Source of the DNA: Cyanodermella asteris
Lineage: Eukaryota > Ascomycota > Lecanoromycetes > Ostropales > Stictidaceae
Assembly (NCBI GenBank): GCA_900618795.1
Contig: UYJD01000001.1
Span: 1,300,442 to 1,335,033, forward strand
DNA: 34,592 nt
Direction of reading: 5' to 3'
Position 1 is the stretch's first letter, and every line of letters begins with the position of its first letter. The position numbers and the translations under genes are program-made. Shown piece after piece: positions 20,133 to 30,884 of the stretch. Under the pieces are notes generated by a model. It did no database searches. It saw only the letters and a list, made by a program, of their open reading frames with translations, and had not been told where the DNA came from.

Positions 20133-22565
20133 GTTCGTCTGCTATTATAGCAATGACATCCTGCAAGGAATACAATCGCGGTGGAGAAGATTCGACGAGA
20201 GTTGCGTCGAGAGATGAGTTGTAGTTTGTTCGAAATCGAGTCTTCGAATGGGACTTGTGTGCGCGAGTGATGGCTGGCGCTGTATTAGTTCGTATATCTG
20301 CGTGTAACGAGCGTGGGTGCGAGGTCGTCAAAAGAGTGTCGTGCAGCAAAAACCGCGGATTAGTAGTAATTCGTGAATGAATGACAGTACGTGCGAGGGC
20401 GAGGAAAACGGCCTCGGAAGACGAGGCTGGAAATTGCCTATATAAACGGTGAAAGGCAGATGTGCCGGACTACGGAGTAGTCAAGTACACAAGGGGCGGC
20501 AAGATGCTACTGGTCGTCGAGAGCGGCCTGCGATTCGACGGATGGCGGTCTGGCGGTGATGCTGATGCTTTTCTCGCCCAACAGTCGCTCAGCAGCGTCT
20601 CCTGTTCCTGAGCCGACGTTCTGTATGGGGCTAGGCTGGAGTCCGGTGAGACTTTTGGATGCACGCACACGCCAGCAACGCTTGTCGGGGCCACTGAAGC
20701 TCGTCCCGAGGCAGGGATACAACGTGACGAACGACGGTCACCGCCTATCAGCAAAGACTAATTAAAAGAATAAAAAGCAGGACGTCGAAGGAAATGATGA
20801 ATGGCAAAATTGCGACGAGACAGCATGGGCACAAAAGGCCCCTATATTCAAGGTCCATGACAGCTTGAAGAAAGTCGATGAAGAGTGGCAGAATAGCCCC
20901 CTGCAGACCCGTGAGACAGCTTTTGCCCGGCGGCTTCGGCAGCAACCAGTGGCCGCCCACGACGGCCAAGGTGGTTGGACGAGAGCTGGCAGCGTGGAGG
21001 TTGGCGCCACGAAGCCGCTGGTTGCGCAGCCCTGAAACACACAGCAGTAGGTGAAGATCTTGCGTGAACCGCTTACTGCAGGCAAAGTACCGCCGTGTGC
21101 ATGAAAATATACCACGGCACTCAAAACACATCGATTGAAGCACGCTGAAAATACTTTGAATCGCATCTTAACGACAAACGTGCAAACAACACGACAGCCC
21201 CGTATCGGTTGGCATTTCGCCCTGGAACGGACGGGGCTCGGGGATGATGGATAGTGGAGCAGATGGCTAGCTATCGCCTATCGATAAACGATACGATAGC
21301 AAATCCGGTGGAGGGTGGCCCTCGCGCGTACCGGGAGCCGCCCGGGATTAGAAGCAGTTCGAGCCCTTCTGACGCTCGGGATCGCTGTGGTTCGTTTGCA
21401 AGACAGGGATGTCTTCTCTAGCTCAACTCGGTCACTGAGCCAGTCCTCGAGTCTTCACTGGGCTTCCTGTCGGTGGTTGAGCTTTTGCGCGCAGGTCCAC
21501 GACCAATGCAGGCCAGCAGCAACGACGCCCCGAACGATGCACCATGCGATGAGGCCGCTGTGCATGCTCGCTCCACACTGGTCAATAATGGTGAGTGGTT
21601 GGGTTGCGTAGCAGCGACGAGGCCGCGAGTCGTGTGCCATTCATTGCCTTCCACTTGCTGACAGCCACGTTGTAGTCTGATCCAGGGTGTCTGCCTACCC
21701 CTGAGCGTGATATTTTTGTAAATCGGTCTTCGCTGGTGTAGAGGTCCCACGTGGCGCCACTTATTGTCAAGTTGCTTCACTTCACACGGGGCATCAAGTA
21801 CTGCCGGTCGAACAACCGAATTATACGGTGCATTTTGGATTAGTTGTGCCGATTAGTCGCTCTATCTCCTCGGTGCTTTTGCTCACGAGGAACGCACCGT
21901 CAGCCATTGAGCTGTCGCGACTCATCGATATCTCTTGGTGACGCTCCGGGCTATCGCTTTTCGCATGCTGTACTCTTTGGCTTCATCCTCGGACGATCGC
22001 ATTGCGGGGCATCGCACAGATGCTGATGGCATCGTGCAGAATGTAGAATTTAAAGGTCTTGGTAGCTCATTTGACAGCTGCGACATGCAGTAGTAGAGCC
22101 GCGCTCACATGGCTTGGGATTATGGAACCTCCTTTTGCATGCTTGAGGATCTCCGCCAAGATCATACTCGCGTGCATATTAATTTCGAGCAGCAATTATA
22201 ATGTGCATGTTTTGATCGAGATCCAGGAAGAATTGAAGATTTGCGATCAACGAGGAGCCGCCGTTGGGCGTGGCAAGCGGCGTGACTGCCAGGATCTGCT
22301 GCCTTTTGACACGGATGCCGGCGAGGAAGTTGCGGACACGCGAGAATGTTTCCCCAACAAACATGTAATCGATATAGAAGGATTTTTTTATTTTTCCCCC
22401 CCCGCTTCGTACAGTCTAGCCCACTGCAATGAGAGTTGGGCAGTTTGGCCATATTTCGTGGGTACAACATTTACTACGCGGTTTCAATTATGTCGAGAAG
22501 AAAAACCCAGTCTTTGATCACAAATTCCAACGAACATGAGATTGATCTGCCAACTTAGCAGTAAA
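20133..22565. other. 2.4-kb gene-poor interval
   Basis: This contains the promoter of the serine-rich gene (right of 20132) and the 3' side of the NRPS-like gene. A near-perfect hairpin lies at 21270-21300. Short frames on both strands (60-150 codons) overlap without motifs. One minus-strand frame at 22179-22364 (contains FSRVRNFLAGIRVKRQQIL) has coding-like composition but no partner exons. I see no supportable gene. Confidence 0.5.
21270..21300. repeat. inverted repeat / hairpin
   Basis: GCTATCG (21270-21276), a CC bulge, TATCG (21279-21283), an ATAAA loop, then CGATA and CGATAGC (21289-21300). This gives a 12-bp stem with a two-base bulge in otherwise gene-free DNA. It could be a binding palindrome or a relic of a transposon end; no T-tract follows. 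Confidence 0.65.
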
Positions 22566-25500
22566 CTAATCGGTATTCCCGCAATGAATGTCGATCCACT
22601 GCCAGAGCTTCTGAAACAGCCTCCGATCGATAAGTCCCTTCTCATTCAGGTTCGGGCAGACCTCAATGGTTCGTTCCTGGCTGAACCAGGTCCCATCGCT
22701 TTCCGGATCGAAAAGCCCATCGCCCGCAGTCTCAGCTCTCGTCTTCCAAAGATTCAGCAACTTCTTCGCAGCATGGTCCTCCTGCAGTCCCTGCAGCTTC
22801 TCGATCCATATGGGCAAGGACATCACCCACAGGGGCTCAGGCCCAAAATCACTCTTCAGCCACTGGATGGCGTCGTTCCAGGTCGGTTCATTTGCACCGC
22901 CCTGTCTCAATACATGCCAGACCTTTGCTCCATCACCATTCGATGCAGTGGGAGTCGTGACGATCTGCAGCAATGCTTCAGCTGCTAGATCTACAGGCAA
23001 CCAGCATAGCGGTTCTGGACCAAGATCGGGTACTGCTCCCAAAGCTCGGGTAGCGCTGAGCATCAGCGGCCATGCTTCACTCATATTCCAGACTCCATTC
23101 TCGGTGTCACCGCAAAGCTGACCGACGCGGGCTATGTGAATGCATCCTTTGAGCCGTGTCTGAGTTGCTGCTTTCTCACAGATCGCTTCTGCTACCCACT
23201 TCGAGCGTGAGTAGCCAAGATGGGATGCATCCTCAGCATCACCTGATGTCATTTCCGAGATTCCTTCTTGCCTTGCCTTTGACCCGATGACGCTGGCTGT
23301 GGATGAGCAGAACAAGATCTGAGGTGGTTGAGGTCTTTGGCTGGAGAGAGCAAACACGATCATGTTGTGCACACCAGCAATATGATCATGCTCGAATGAG
23401 CGGAGTCGGGCGCTAAAGTTGACAGCCCACGCCGCATGAATGATCACATCGACTTTAGCAGCGAGCTTGCCATGGACTAAGTCTGACAAGCCGAGACTGT
23501 CTTCGCCAAGCTCCGCTGGGATGCAGATGACCTTTTTGGAGTCTTTCGTGATCGTTGTGCGTTTCCTGTGTATGAGCGATTTGGCGATACGCTCAAAGGC
23601 TGCGTGTTCATCAACTGCCCGGACAAGGCAGACTACCTTGCAAACATCGTCTCGCTTCAACAACTGGTCTAGAATATGGGCTCCTAGAGCTCCAGTGGCC
23701 CCGGTGAGGAGATATGTCTGACCTGTCACGGAGTCATTCGATGTTCTCGTAGTTCCGTTGGATTGCTTCGTTTCGCCCAAGGAACTATACTTCTTGACCA
23801 GGTTTTCCATCAAGTTAAGCTCGTTCTCGGTATCAAAACTTTGTCCCTTGCGATGCGCTATCAGAAATTTGGCCAGATTTTGTATAGTGCCACAGTCATA
23901 TATCACGTTGACTGGCAGGCTCTGAGCGCCTTCAGAATGCTTCTCCAATATGCTTCTTATTTGCATGCATGCAACAGAATCGACTCCTTGAGCGAAAAGA
24001 TCGGCATCCTCAGGCAATTCGTTTCCTTTGCCTGTAATATTTTGGACAACTTCTCTCACAAAATCCAGCACATCGCTCTCCGAATCCAGATCCCGATCAT
24101 TTGTGGTGGTATCCGTAGGCGTTGCCGATACGAGGTAGGCACCTTCAATAATCTCTTCATGTCGCTGCTCTACAGATCTCCGTAGAACTGTGCCCTTGCT
24201 GCTTTTCTCTGGTCTTGCCATATCTGCAGGAAGCACAATAAGCATGGACTTCGAAAGCCGAGCATGGGTCTGAGCCTCTTCGTTCAGACGATTGACGTCC
24301 GGCCAAATGGCCTCCACGACCTCTTCGGAAGCCATGTCATGTGCGTTGGAGGAACGCCATAACAAAGCACCAGGATATTGCTTGCCATTGCCAAAAACTA
24401 ACACATCGCTCAGCAACTGATTGACCGCGATGGCATCTTCCAAGGGCGCCGGATCGAACTTCTTGCCCGTAACAAGTGTCAGCTGCGAATCCGCTCTGGA
24501 GTGATAGCGCCACGCGTTCGGAATCGACGAATGAGGGGCAAATAGATCTGCTGTTGCATATGAATCATCTTCACGATTCCTCTTCACCAAGTGTGGCCAA
24601 TCGCTCAATACGATCAACTCTGATAAGCCGTCATCACGAGCCTCGAAGCGCAATGACTGCGTTTTGGGCCATGGTCGTAGATACTGCCACGACTGGTCCG
24701 TTTTGTAGTCACGATGAGATGATAGAAGAAAGCCACATTCAGCACTACCGAAGCGAGACACGAGGTTAACTCCTTTCCTGACAAGGTCGTTGCCGGCATA
24801 TTCTGGTAAAGCGGCACCTCCTACGCCCACAAGGTCCATGCCTCGGAGCACTTCCAAACCCTTTTCATCAGCAGCCAGAATCTGCAGAACGAACGGCACC
24901 GAACTGAAATACCTCACTGGCGGCAACTTCTTGGACACAACGCCCTGGTCAGTCAAAGCCAGCGAGGTCAAGATATTCCTGCTTGTGATGGGTATCGAAC
25001 CGGGAAAAAGCCATATCAAAGCACCGCTCGTCCAAGACCGAAAGCAATCGGCGATGCCACCATGGTATAAAGGTGTGGTGGTGAAGGCCGCAGCTGCAGC
25101 ACCGTCTAAGCAAGGTAGCACACCAACAGCAGCTCGATGCGTTTGGAGAATCGGCTTGGGAAGGCCGGTCGATGTGCCAGACGTATGGTGCAAGTATGCG
25201 ACGTCAAATTCGTCCACTTTCGGCCACTCGGTCCCATTGCTAGCTGTTGTAAAAAGCTTCGTTTGCAGAGATTCCCAATCAAAAGGTATCTCGAGGCACT
25301 GAAACGCGCCCTCACGCGCCGCACTCCGAGCAAGCTCCGAATAGATAGGATCGTACACAAGTTTTTCGACTTTGCATGTTTGGCAGAGGTGGGCGACTGC
25401 CCCCGGCTGACATTGTGGCGCGATGAGGAGGACGGCTGCTCCAGCGCGCATCAAACCGAGCCATGCGTACAGGAAGACCGGTGTGCTTCTGCAGAGCAGA

Positions 25501-25814
25501 GCGATCGTCTGTCTATGCTCTATACATGGATCCGAATCGCCTGCCTGGAAAATGGCTGCAGCTGATATCGACCCATTACGCAAATCGTTGAAGGTATAGA
25601 CGATGGAGTGGCCAGCCGCGTCACCATCTGCACCTTTCGAGTCGGCCGCATTCTGTGCATCAGGTATGTGGAAGGCTATCGCTGGGTGTTGTCCACGACT
25701 TTCGGCCTGTTCGTCAATCAGTGTGTTCACCGAAGTAAAGTTATGGGCTTTTTGGCCGTTGGCGTGTGCCGCCTGGTCTAGCGTACAAACGAAATAGTTC
25801 GGAGCAGCTGCCAT
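22566..25814 (-). CDS. NRPS-like adenylate-forming reductase (A-T-R)
   Basis: Intronless frame of 1082 residues from the ATG at 25814; the frame stays open 51 nt further but without an ATG. Adenylation domain about 25-550: phosphate loop HHTSGTSTGLPKP (about 209-221), VGVGGAALP, RFGSAECGF (about 354-362) and the C-terminal KGTVLRR. The carrier domain has the phosphopantetheine serine in DLFAQGVDSVACM (Ser613). The NAD(P)H-binding thioester reductase starts TYLLTGATGALGAHILD (about 700), with LFCSSTASVIG and catalytic Tyr/Lys in GYSRSKWVAE (about 867-872). Such enzymes activate a carboxylic acid with ATP, load it on the carrier arm and release it reductively as aldehyde or alcohol. No condensation domain is present, so no peptide bond is made. 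The substrate is unknown. All core motifs are intact, unlike the neighbouring P450. Confidence 0.93.
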   Translation of the reverse strand: MAAAPNYFVCTLDQAAHANGQKAHNFTSVNTLIDEQAESRGQHPAIAFHIPDAQNAADSKGADGDAAGHSIVYTFNDLRNGSISAAAIFQAGDSDPCIEHRQTIALLCRSTPVFLYAWLGLMRAGAAVLLIAPQCQPGAVAHLCQTCKVEKLVYDPIYSELARSAAREGAFQCLEIPFDWESLQTKLFTTASNGTEWPKVDEFDVAYLHHTSGTSTGLPKPILQTHRAAVGVLPCLDGAAAAAFTTTPLYHGGIADCFRSWTSGALIWLFPGSIPITSRNILTSLALTDQGVVSKKLPPVRYFSSVPFVLQILAADEKGLEVLRGMDLVGVGGAALPEYAGNDLVRKGVNLVSRFGSAECGFLLSSHRDYKTDQSWQYLRPWPKTQSLRFEARDDGLSELIVLSDWPHLVKRNREDDSYATADLFAPHSSIPNAWRYHSRADSQLTLVTGKKFDPAPLEDAIAVNQLLSDVLVFGNGKQYPGALLWRSSNAHDMASEEVVEAIWPDVNRLNEEAQTHARLSKSMLIVLPADMARPEKSSKGTVLRRSVEQRHEEIIEGAYLVSATPTDTTTNDRDLDSESDVLDFVREVVQNITGKGNELPEDADLFAQGVDSVACMQIRSILEKHSEGAQSLPVNVIYDCGTIQNLAKFLIAHRKGQSFDTENELNLMENLVKKYSSLGETKQSNGTTRTSNDSVTGQTYLLTGATGALGAHILDQLLKRDDVCKVVCLVRAVDEHAAFERIAKSLIHRKRTTITKDSKKVICIPAELGEDSLGLSDLVHGKLAAKVDVIIHAAWAVNFSARLRSFEHDHIAGVHNMIVFALSSQRPQPPQILFCSSTASVIGSKARQEGISEMTSGDAEDASHLGYSRSKWVAEAICEKAATQTRLKGCIHIARVGQLCGDTENGVWNMSEAWPLMLSATRALGAVPDLGPEPLCWLPVDLAAEALLQIVTTPTASNGDGAKVWHVLRQGGANEPTWNDAIQWLKSDFGPEPLWVMSLPIWIEKLQGLQEDHAAKKLLNLWKTRAETAGDGLFDPESDGTWFSQERTIEVCPNLNEKGLIDRRLFQKLWQWIDIHCGNTD

Positions 25815-26157
25815 AAATAGTTTGGCGGTAGCAAAACCAGTCAGCCTTTGTCTGCTCGAACTCAAGAGAAGAATATGAAGCGGTTGGGCGATGCAGGCTT
25901 GGGAAAGCCCACATCAAGGTGTGCGACACATCGATGACGACGGGACAGTCTGAAAACGGGGGCGGATACAGATCGTGATCGCAGCAACAGTAACCTCAAA
26001 CAACTCACAGATCAAAGGCAGCCCAAAAGCTTCAAAAATGAGCAATTATATCCGCTCTCTACACTCAGTTCTATGTCATGTAGTATTGACTTTCTCATAA
26101 TGGTTGTGCCAGGCACGCGTTCAGGGAAACCCATCACGGTCTGACGCTGTGAGCACC
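25815..26157. promoter_or_regulatory. promoter region of the NRPS-like gene
   Basis: 343 bp between the P450 relic and the NRPS-like start on the same strand. A TATAAT-like stretch on the minus strand lies near 26046-26052, about 230 nt from the ATG. No other motif was recognised. Confidence 0.35.
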
Positions 26158-27810
26158 CTAAGCTGTAGCATCTCCACCAACGTATTTAAGCCTCAGCCGT
26201 CCCATGGGAGGACTACTCGACACTCCGATCCATGGATCCTCGACACGCTTACGTCCGACGACTTCAATGTCATGATGTTCGAAACGGTGAATGAATATGC
26301 ATTTGATGACACGAGTGGCGAAAAGTCTTCCTGGACTGCTCTCTGTTCAGTATTCAATGCTATTCAACGACCATCATCTGATATCACTTACCAAGCATTG
26401 CGTCGGCATTCGAGGGAGTGGTATTGCCGGCCAATTTCTGACATGGACCTGCCATTTACTGGAATTTGCTTGCTTCTTGGGCCTGGCAGCCAGCAAGATG
26501 GTTTCCACTTATAGGGATCAGGGTACAGATCTTCGTCGTGATGGAGATCCCACAGAGGAAAGCCGACTTTGAAACCCTCGGGTACAAGGCCAATGCCAGG
26601 GACCTGCATGTCGGTCTTTTTCATCACCACCTGCGCTTCTTGAGATGAAGTTGCCCATGCGTAACGACTCCCGAAAGCTACGCCGAGTGTCACCCTCCTT
26701 CTTGCAGATGCGAGCCTGTTGATTCTCAGCTCGGATTTTGTGAATCAATGTTGTCTGGTCTGAGCCCGTGCTTCCCGCCTCCCTCGGATGACACACGGTT
26801 TCAACAATTGCGTTTTGATAGCAATAGTGGTGCTGTCAATACTGACGAAATTCATAACGCTCTCTCGTTTGGCTAGGAACTCGAGCATGATCTTGTGGAT
26901 TTTACCGACCTCCGTAGATTGATGAGCATCGAAGATTGCGCAAGTCACAAGGCCGTTTTGTGGCAAGCGATAAGACATATGTGATTCTGAGATCATAGAC
27001 GACGTACCGGTAAATGATGGTCAATTTGCATCTCAGTCAGTCTCGGGAAGTCTCCCTCCGCTCAGTCAGAAGCGGTTCGAGTTTCTGCGCAGCCTTGTGA
27101 CGAAAGTATCGGTCAGAAAGGCAAAGCAGCAAAGCCATGTATCAGCAAGGGCGTTAGCTGCTTGTGATGGATCCATAGACTTAAAGAACAACTGACGGGC
27201 GCAATATGCTTGGCATTATACCGATAGCTGCAACAATGAGCATCGTATATTGATTGAAGCTCGATGCACTGAAAAGAAGACCCAACCAAGGGTACGAACA
27301 GAGGTCGCAAACGTAGATTCTGGTGGCGACCCCATACCACTTGCCGCCTTCCGCAGCAACATTGGTCGCTAGAGCGACCAGCATCTCTTCGATCATTGCT
27401 TGTTCAAGCTGACGAAGACGCCGAGTGGGGTGTTTGGAGATTGCGCACTGGTAGATATGCTCGTGAATGATCGATGGGTCGAGTAAAACCCAATCTGCTC
27501 GCACGAATTGTCGATGCGCTTCGGATGAAGTAAGTTCCTCTTCACTCTGGTCGACAAACCAGTCCAGATAGGACAGGGGCAGCATGATCTCTGCACCGGT
27601 AAATCAGACGGAGAGAACGAACGCCCTGCCAGCCTTGGAGAACTGGAAGATTTCCACGTAAGCATACTCGCGAAACCAAGCTTGTGGACACCGTGCGGAC
27701 CTTCTTGTAACCTTCCTCGATTATCTTATGTCGCGACGACGCTTTTCAGCTAGGATATCCACCCCCATGGGAAACATCCACCACCAGGCCCAACACCTGG
27801 TATCTCAGCG
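26158..27810 (-). pseudogene. cytochrome P450, frameshifted
   Basis: Pieces of one fungal P450 lie in order in changing frames. The N-terminal region has EEGYKK (27717-27700), FSKAGRAFVLSV, a TGA at 27604-27606, then MLPLSYLDWFVDQSEEEL and DWVLLDPSIIHEH. The middle shows LIVAAIGIMPSILRP, RYFRHKAAQKLEPLL and FRESLRMGNFISRS. Then, one frame over, come MKKTDMQVPGIGLVPEGFKV and DLHHDEDLYPDPYKW. A 56-nt intron (26336-26391, GTAAGT to AGCAG) splits the haem-ligand cysteine codon and gives RRNA-CPGRLFATRVIK, ending at TAG 26158. Frames change at least three times; a stop also replaces a plausible Trp in WIS-stop-LKS near 27735. The haem loop lacks FG-x-G (it reads LECRRNAC). Microsomal monooxygenase by family; inactive here. 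It lies directly upstream of the NRPS-like gene on the same strand, so it was probably once its cluster partner. Confidence 0.8.
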
Positions 27811-29220
27811 GGCAGTCTTCCAGACGACCAGGTTGCTTTTCATAGGACCGGAAAGACAAGCACAGAGGTAAGGATTATAGGTAACACTTTCAAGCCTAGG
27901 CCTAACGTTTCCTGAACAGATCCCGAGCAAACCAGTCACGACGACAGATCGTCAAGAGCAGAATGCACCCTAATTAAGTCCTATCTGGAACTTGTTCGAA
28001 AGTGCACCGTCAACGTTCACATGCCCTCGTTCAAATCTTGTGCGGGGACCAGGTTGGGAGCTTCTCGTGCGCGAGAGATGAGTCTTGCGCTGCAAAAGCA
28101 ACGAACATGCAAGTGCAGCGCCACAAAGCAATTTCAGTGTCATCAAGTTGTTTTCTGCGCGTCAAGTAGTAGCACAGTCCAAGTCATGCTTTTCATCTTA
28201 ACCTCCGTTCGTTGATCGAGCTTGAATGATTGGTGACTTTAACTCTGAGTTCAGACCAAAGCGCCAAGGCGTCCTATGTGACAAGACAAAGGTCTGTTCA
28301 GACTCTGACATGTATCAGACAATCGGCACTTGGTGAGCTCAAGAGATCTGTCCGGTTTCAACGCGGTTGAATCAATTCGTATCGCCCAACGTGCATCTTG
28401 GTAAACAGAGACCAGAGTGGCTCATGTAAAATGACCATAACAATGATTGAACGGAACATGACGCCTGGTACAAATGACTGATCCACGAAGCAGTATCAGA
28501 ATCAGTCGTTATGTAAAGCAGAAGGTAACAGGAAGCACCCTAGTGTTTCATCAGCTTTCACAATGAATTTTCAACACGCGACCCGTGGTCGCAGATGTCA
28601 TGGATGAATTATCTCAATACAAAGACCAGGAACAGCATTATGCTTCTAGAAGATCGATGATCAAATGACACAAACATCCGGCTTCCGTGGCCTGGAAAGA
28701 TTCACGCAAGTCAGAAAATCAGTCCGAAGCCCGCAAAAGTCGATCAAAGCTCGATCAGGAGGCGCCCAGGAGGTCTCTGCGTGCCACAAGCAGATCAGCT
28801 AATGTCGCTGCTGTTCAAGAGCCAGCCCATGCCGACTCTAGTCTATGCTGAGCACCTCAAAGCCAGTGTCGCCTGAAATCAATGTTTGTCAAAGCGCGCT
28901 TCGATTCACATCAGCACGCTTTGTACAAAAGAACCGAAACGTTGCCTGAGTATAACCAATTGGCCACTGCCTGGCAGTGGGGCTGTTCTTGGCCTTGATC
29001 TCCTCGACGAGAAGATGTGGTGGGAATGGTGCAGAGTTTTGAAAGACGAACAGTATCTAGGCTTCAAGGCGATCTCTCGGCGGTCGCGGCATTCAACTCC
29101 GCCTCGCGAAAAGATTCCTCAACTTTTTCCACAAATTCTCCTACAGACTCACCACGAGAGCCATTCTCAATTAATTCTCGTCTCACCGACCTCTGCAACG
29201 GACCCCAGTGATCTCGCACC
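27811..29220. other. 1.4-kb gene-free interval
   Basis: No frame has domain motifs. The right end (about 28900-29220) is the promoter of the A49 gene and becomes CT-rich on the plus strand just before its ATG, with a frame in the opposite sense that only mirrors A49 coding DNA. Confidence 0.45.
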
Positions 29221-30641
29221 ATGTCCACCGATGCCCCCAAGAAACGCAAACAAGCCCCCACGGACTCCACCCCAAAGACGAAACACAAGAAATCAAAGTC
29301 GGTCAGCTTCGCCAGCAACGAACCCAAAAACCAAGCCCCCATCTCCCTCACCATCTCACAAAATGAGAGCGCCGAGGACGCCGACAACGAAAATGCTACG
29401 CCAGAACTGATCCTAGCCCGCACCCCGGGTATCGAACCACCCACCGACCTCGGCTTCAGCGCCTACGCCCGCGCCGGCCGCAAACGAAGAAAGCTCCTCC
29501 TGCACTCTGGCGCACACGCAAAGCTAAACTTCGACGCAACGCCCATTTCGCGACGGGTCCCGCACGGTAAGGAGAAGCACTACATCGGCGTCTTCGACCC
29601 GGAGACGAACGAGCTGCAACTCGCCCTCGCACCCGTCGTGGTGCTGAAGAACTCGCTCAAGACGTCCGCCCGGGCCACGCGGACGGAGCACGGACAAACA
29701 GCAGAGGCTGAAGAGGACAAGACGGAGAAGAGCTACTACGAGCGACGCGTCGCGTTGGGTGAAGAGTTTGGAACGAAGAAGGCGAAGAAGGTGTTGCGCA
29801 GCCAGGCGTTGAATGCCGTCACTGGTCCGAGACGGGGCGCGGAAGGGGATCGGCCGTTGCCGTTGACGGCGATGACGGAGGCGGTGATCTTGCATGCGAA
29901 GGACAATGGCGACATTGACGAGCCGACGTCGAAGGAGGAGTTGAGGGATCTCGTTGAAGGGGCGCATCCGCGTCCGACACCGAACTTGAGCGCCGAGAGG
30001 CCGGCGGATATCTACAAGCTGGATTCGCTCATACCACCGGCTGACTTGAATGGTGTCGAAATTACTGTTTGGAAGGATGCCCTTGCCAACGGCTCAAATA
30101 TCAAGACGACAAGCCGGTTCGTGAGCCACCGGGTAGCCGCTGTTTGGAAAGACTCTCGTAAGCTGAAGGCGTTGAAATATCTCTATGGAATGCTGCTGTG
30201 GTTGGGTGCGCTCGAAGATCGGGGTCGAGACGGGGCGAGGATCATGCCGAAGCGGGAAAAGATCAATGAGGCCATGGTGGGGATTGATTACGCGACGAGG
30301 GATAGCATCAGGAAAAGGTTTGCGTCTGGTGGCTCAAAGCTTAGTCCTTGGGATGTGAATAAGGCTATGCTACATGCTTGTGCTATTGCCATTGTGCTGG
30401 ATGACTGTTCGACTGAAGTGCGGGACCTTCAAGAAGATCTGAAGCTAACAAGCAAAGAGTGAGTGTTCTCGAAGTTTTGACCCCTACGTTCGCGCTAATG
30501 ATTTTCAGGATCCGCAGCTACTACAAAGAACTTGGTTGCGTCGTGGAAGCCTTCAAGGACGACAAAGAGCAGCAGACGGCCAAGCTTCGTTTCCCCTTTT
30601 CGTTGCCCGAAGTGCGAGTGCGAAGGATGGCACGCCGATAG
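29221..30641 (+). CDS. RPA49: RNA polymerase I subunit A49
   Basis: Two exons, 29221-30458 and 30509-30641, give 456 residues. The 50-nt intron (GTGAGT, CGCTAATG branch, TTCAG) lies in the C-terminal part and joins SKE-IRSYYKELGC. The N-terminal part has a basic KKRKQ/KHKKSK nuclear-localisation-type stretch and the dimerisation region that pairs with A34.5 (about 70-150; LLLHSGAHAKLNFDAT, KEKHYIGVFDPETNELQL). The C-terminal tandem winged-helix region includes MTEAVILHAKDNGDIDEP, RFVSHRV and LKALKYLYGMLLWLG. The product acts in the nucleolus in Pol I initiation and elongation on rDNA. It is a conserved gene and marks this part of the window as core sequence. The terminator is TAG. The model is secure. 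Confidence 0.93.
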
Positions 30642-30884
30642 CCATTTGTATACAGAAGCCTGGCTGCTTGATTTGACTGAGGAATAGTGTTTTCATCAAG
30701 CATCGGAAAGTTGATGGATTCACGAACTTTGAATAAAGCTATTTGTGCCAATTGCATCCTGACAAAAAAACGCTCGATGGCTGGCGTCATGCTCGGAAAT
30801 CCCTGAATCGTGACTCATAAACCATTCCTCGTTGACCGGTAGAAGACGATGGTGCCCTGTCTTCTTCAATTCTTCTTTCACTGT
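30642..30884. other. convergent 3' region
   Basis: 243 bp between the convergent A49 gene and the methyltransferase. No coding signal. Confidence 0.5.

Noticed and set aside
22059-22517. 152-codon plus-strand frame next to the NRPS-like gene
   Set aside because: No domain, contains a homopolymer-derived stretch, and overlaps equally long frames on the other strand.
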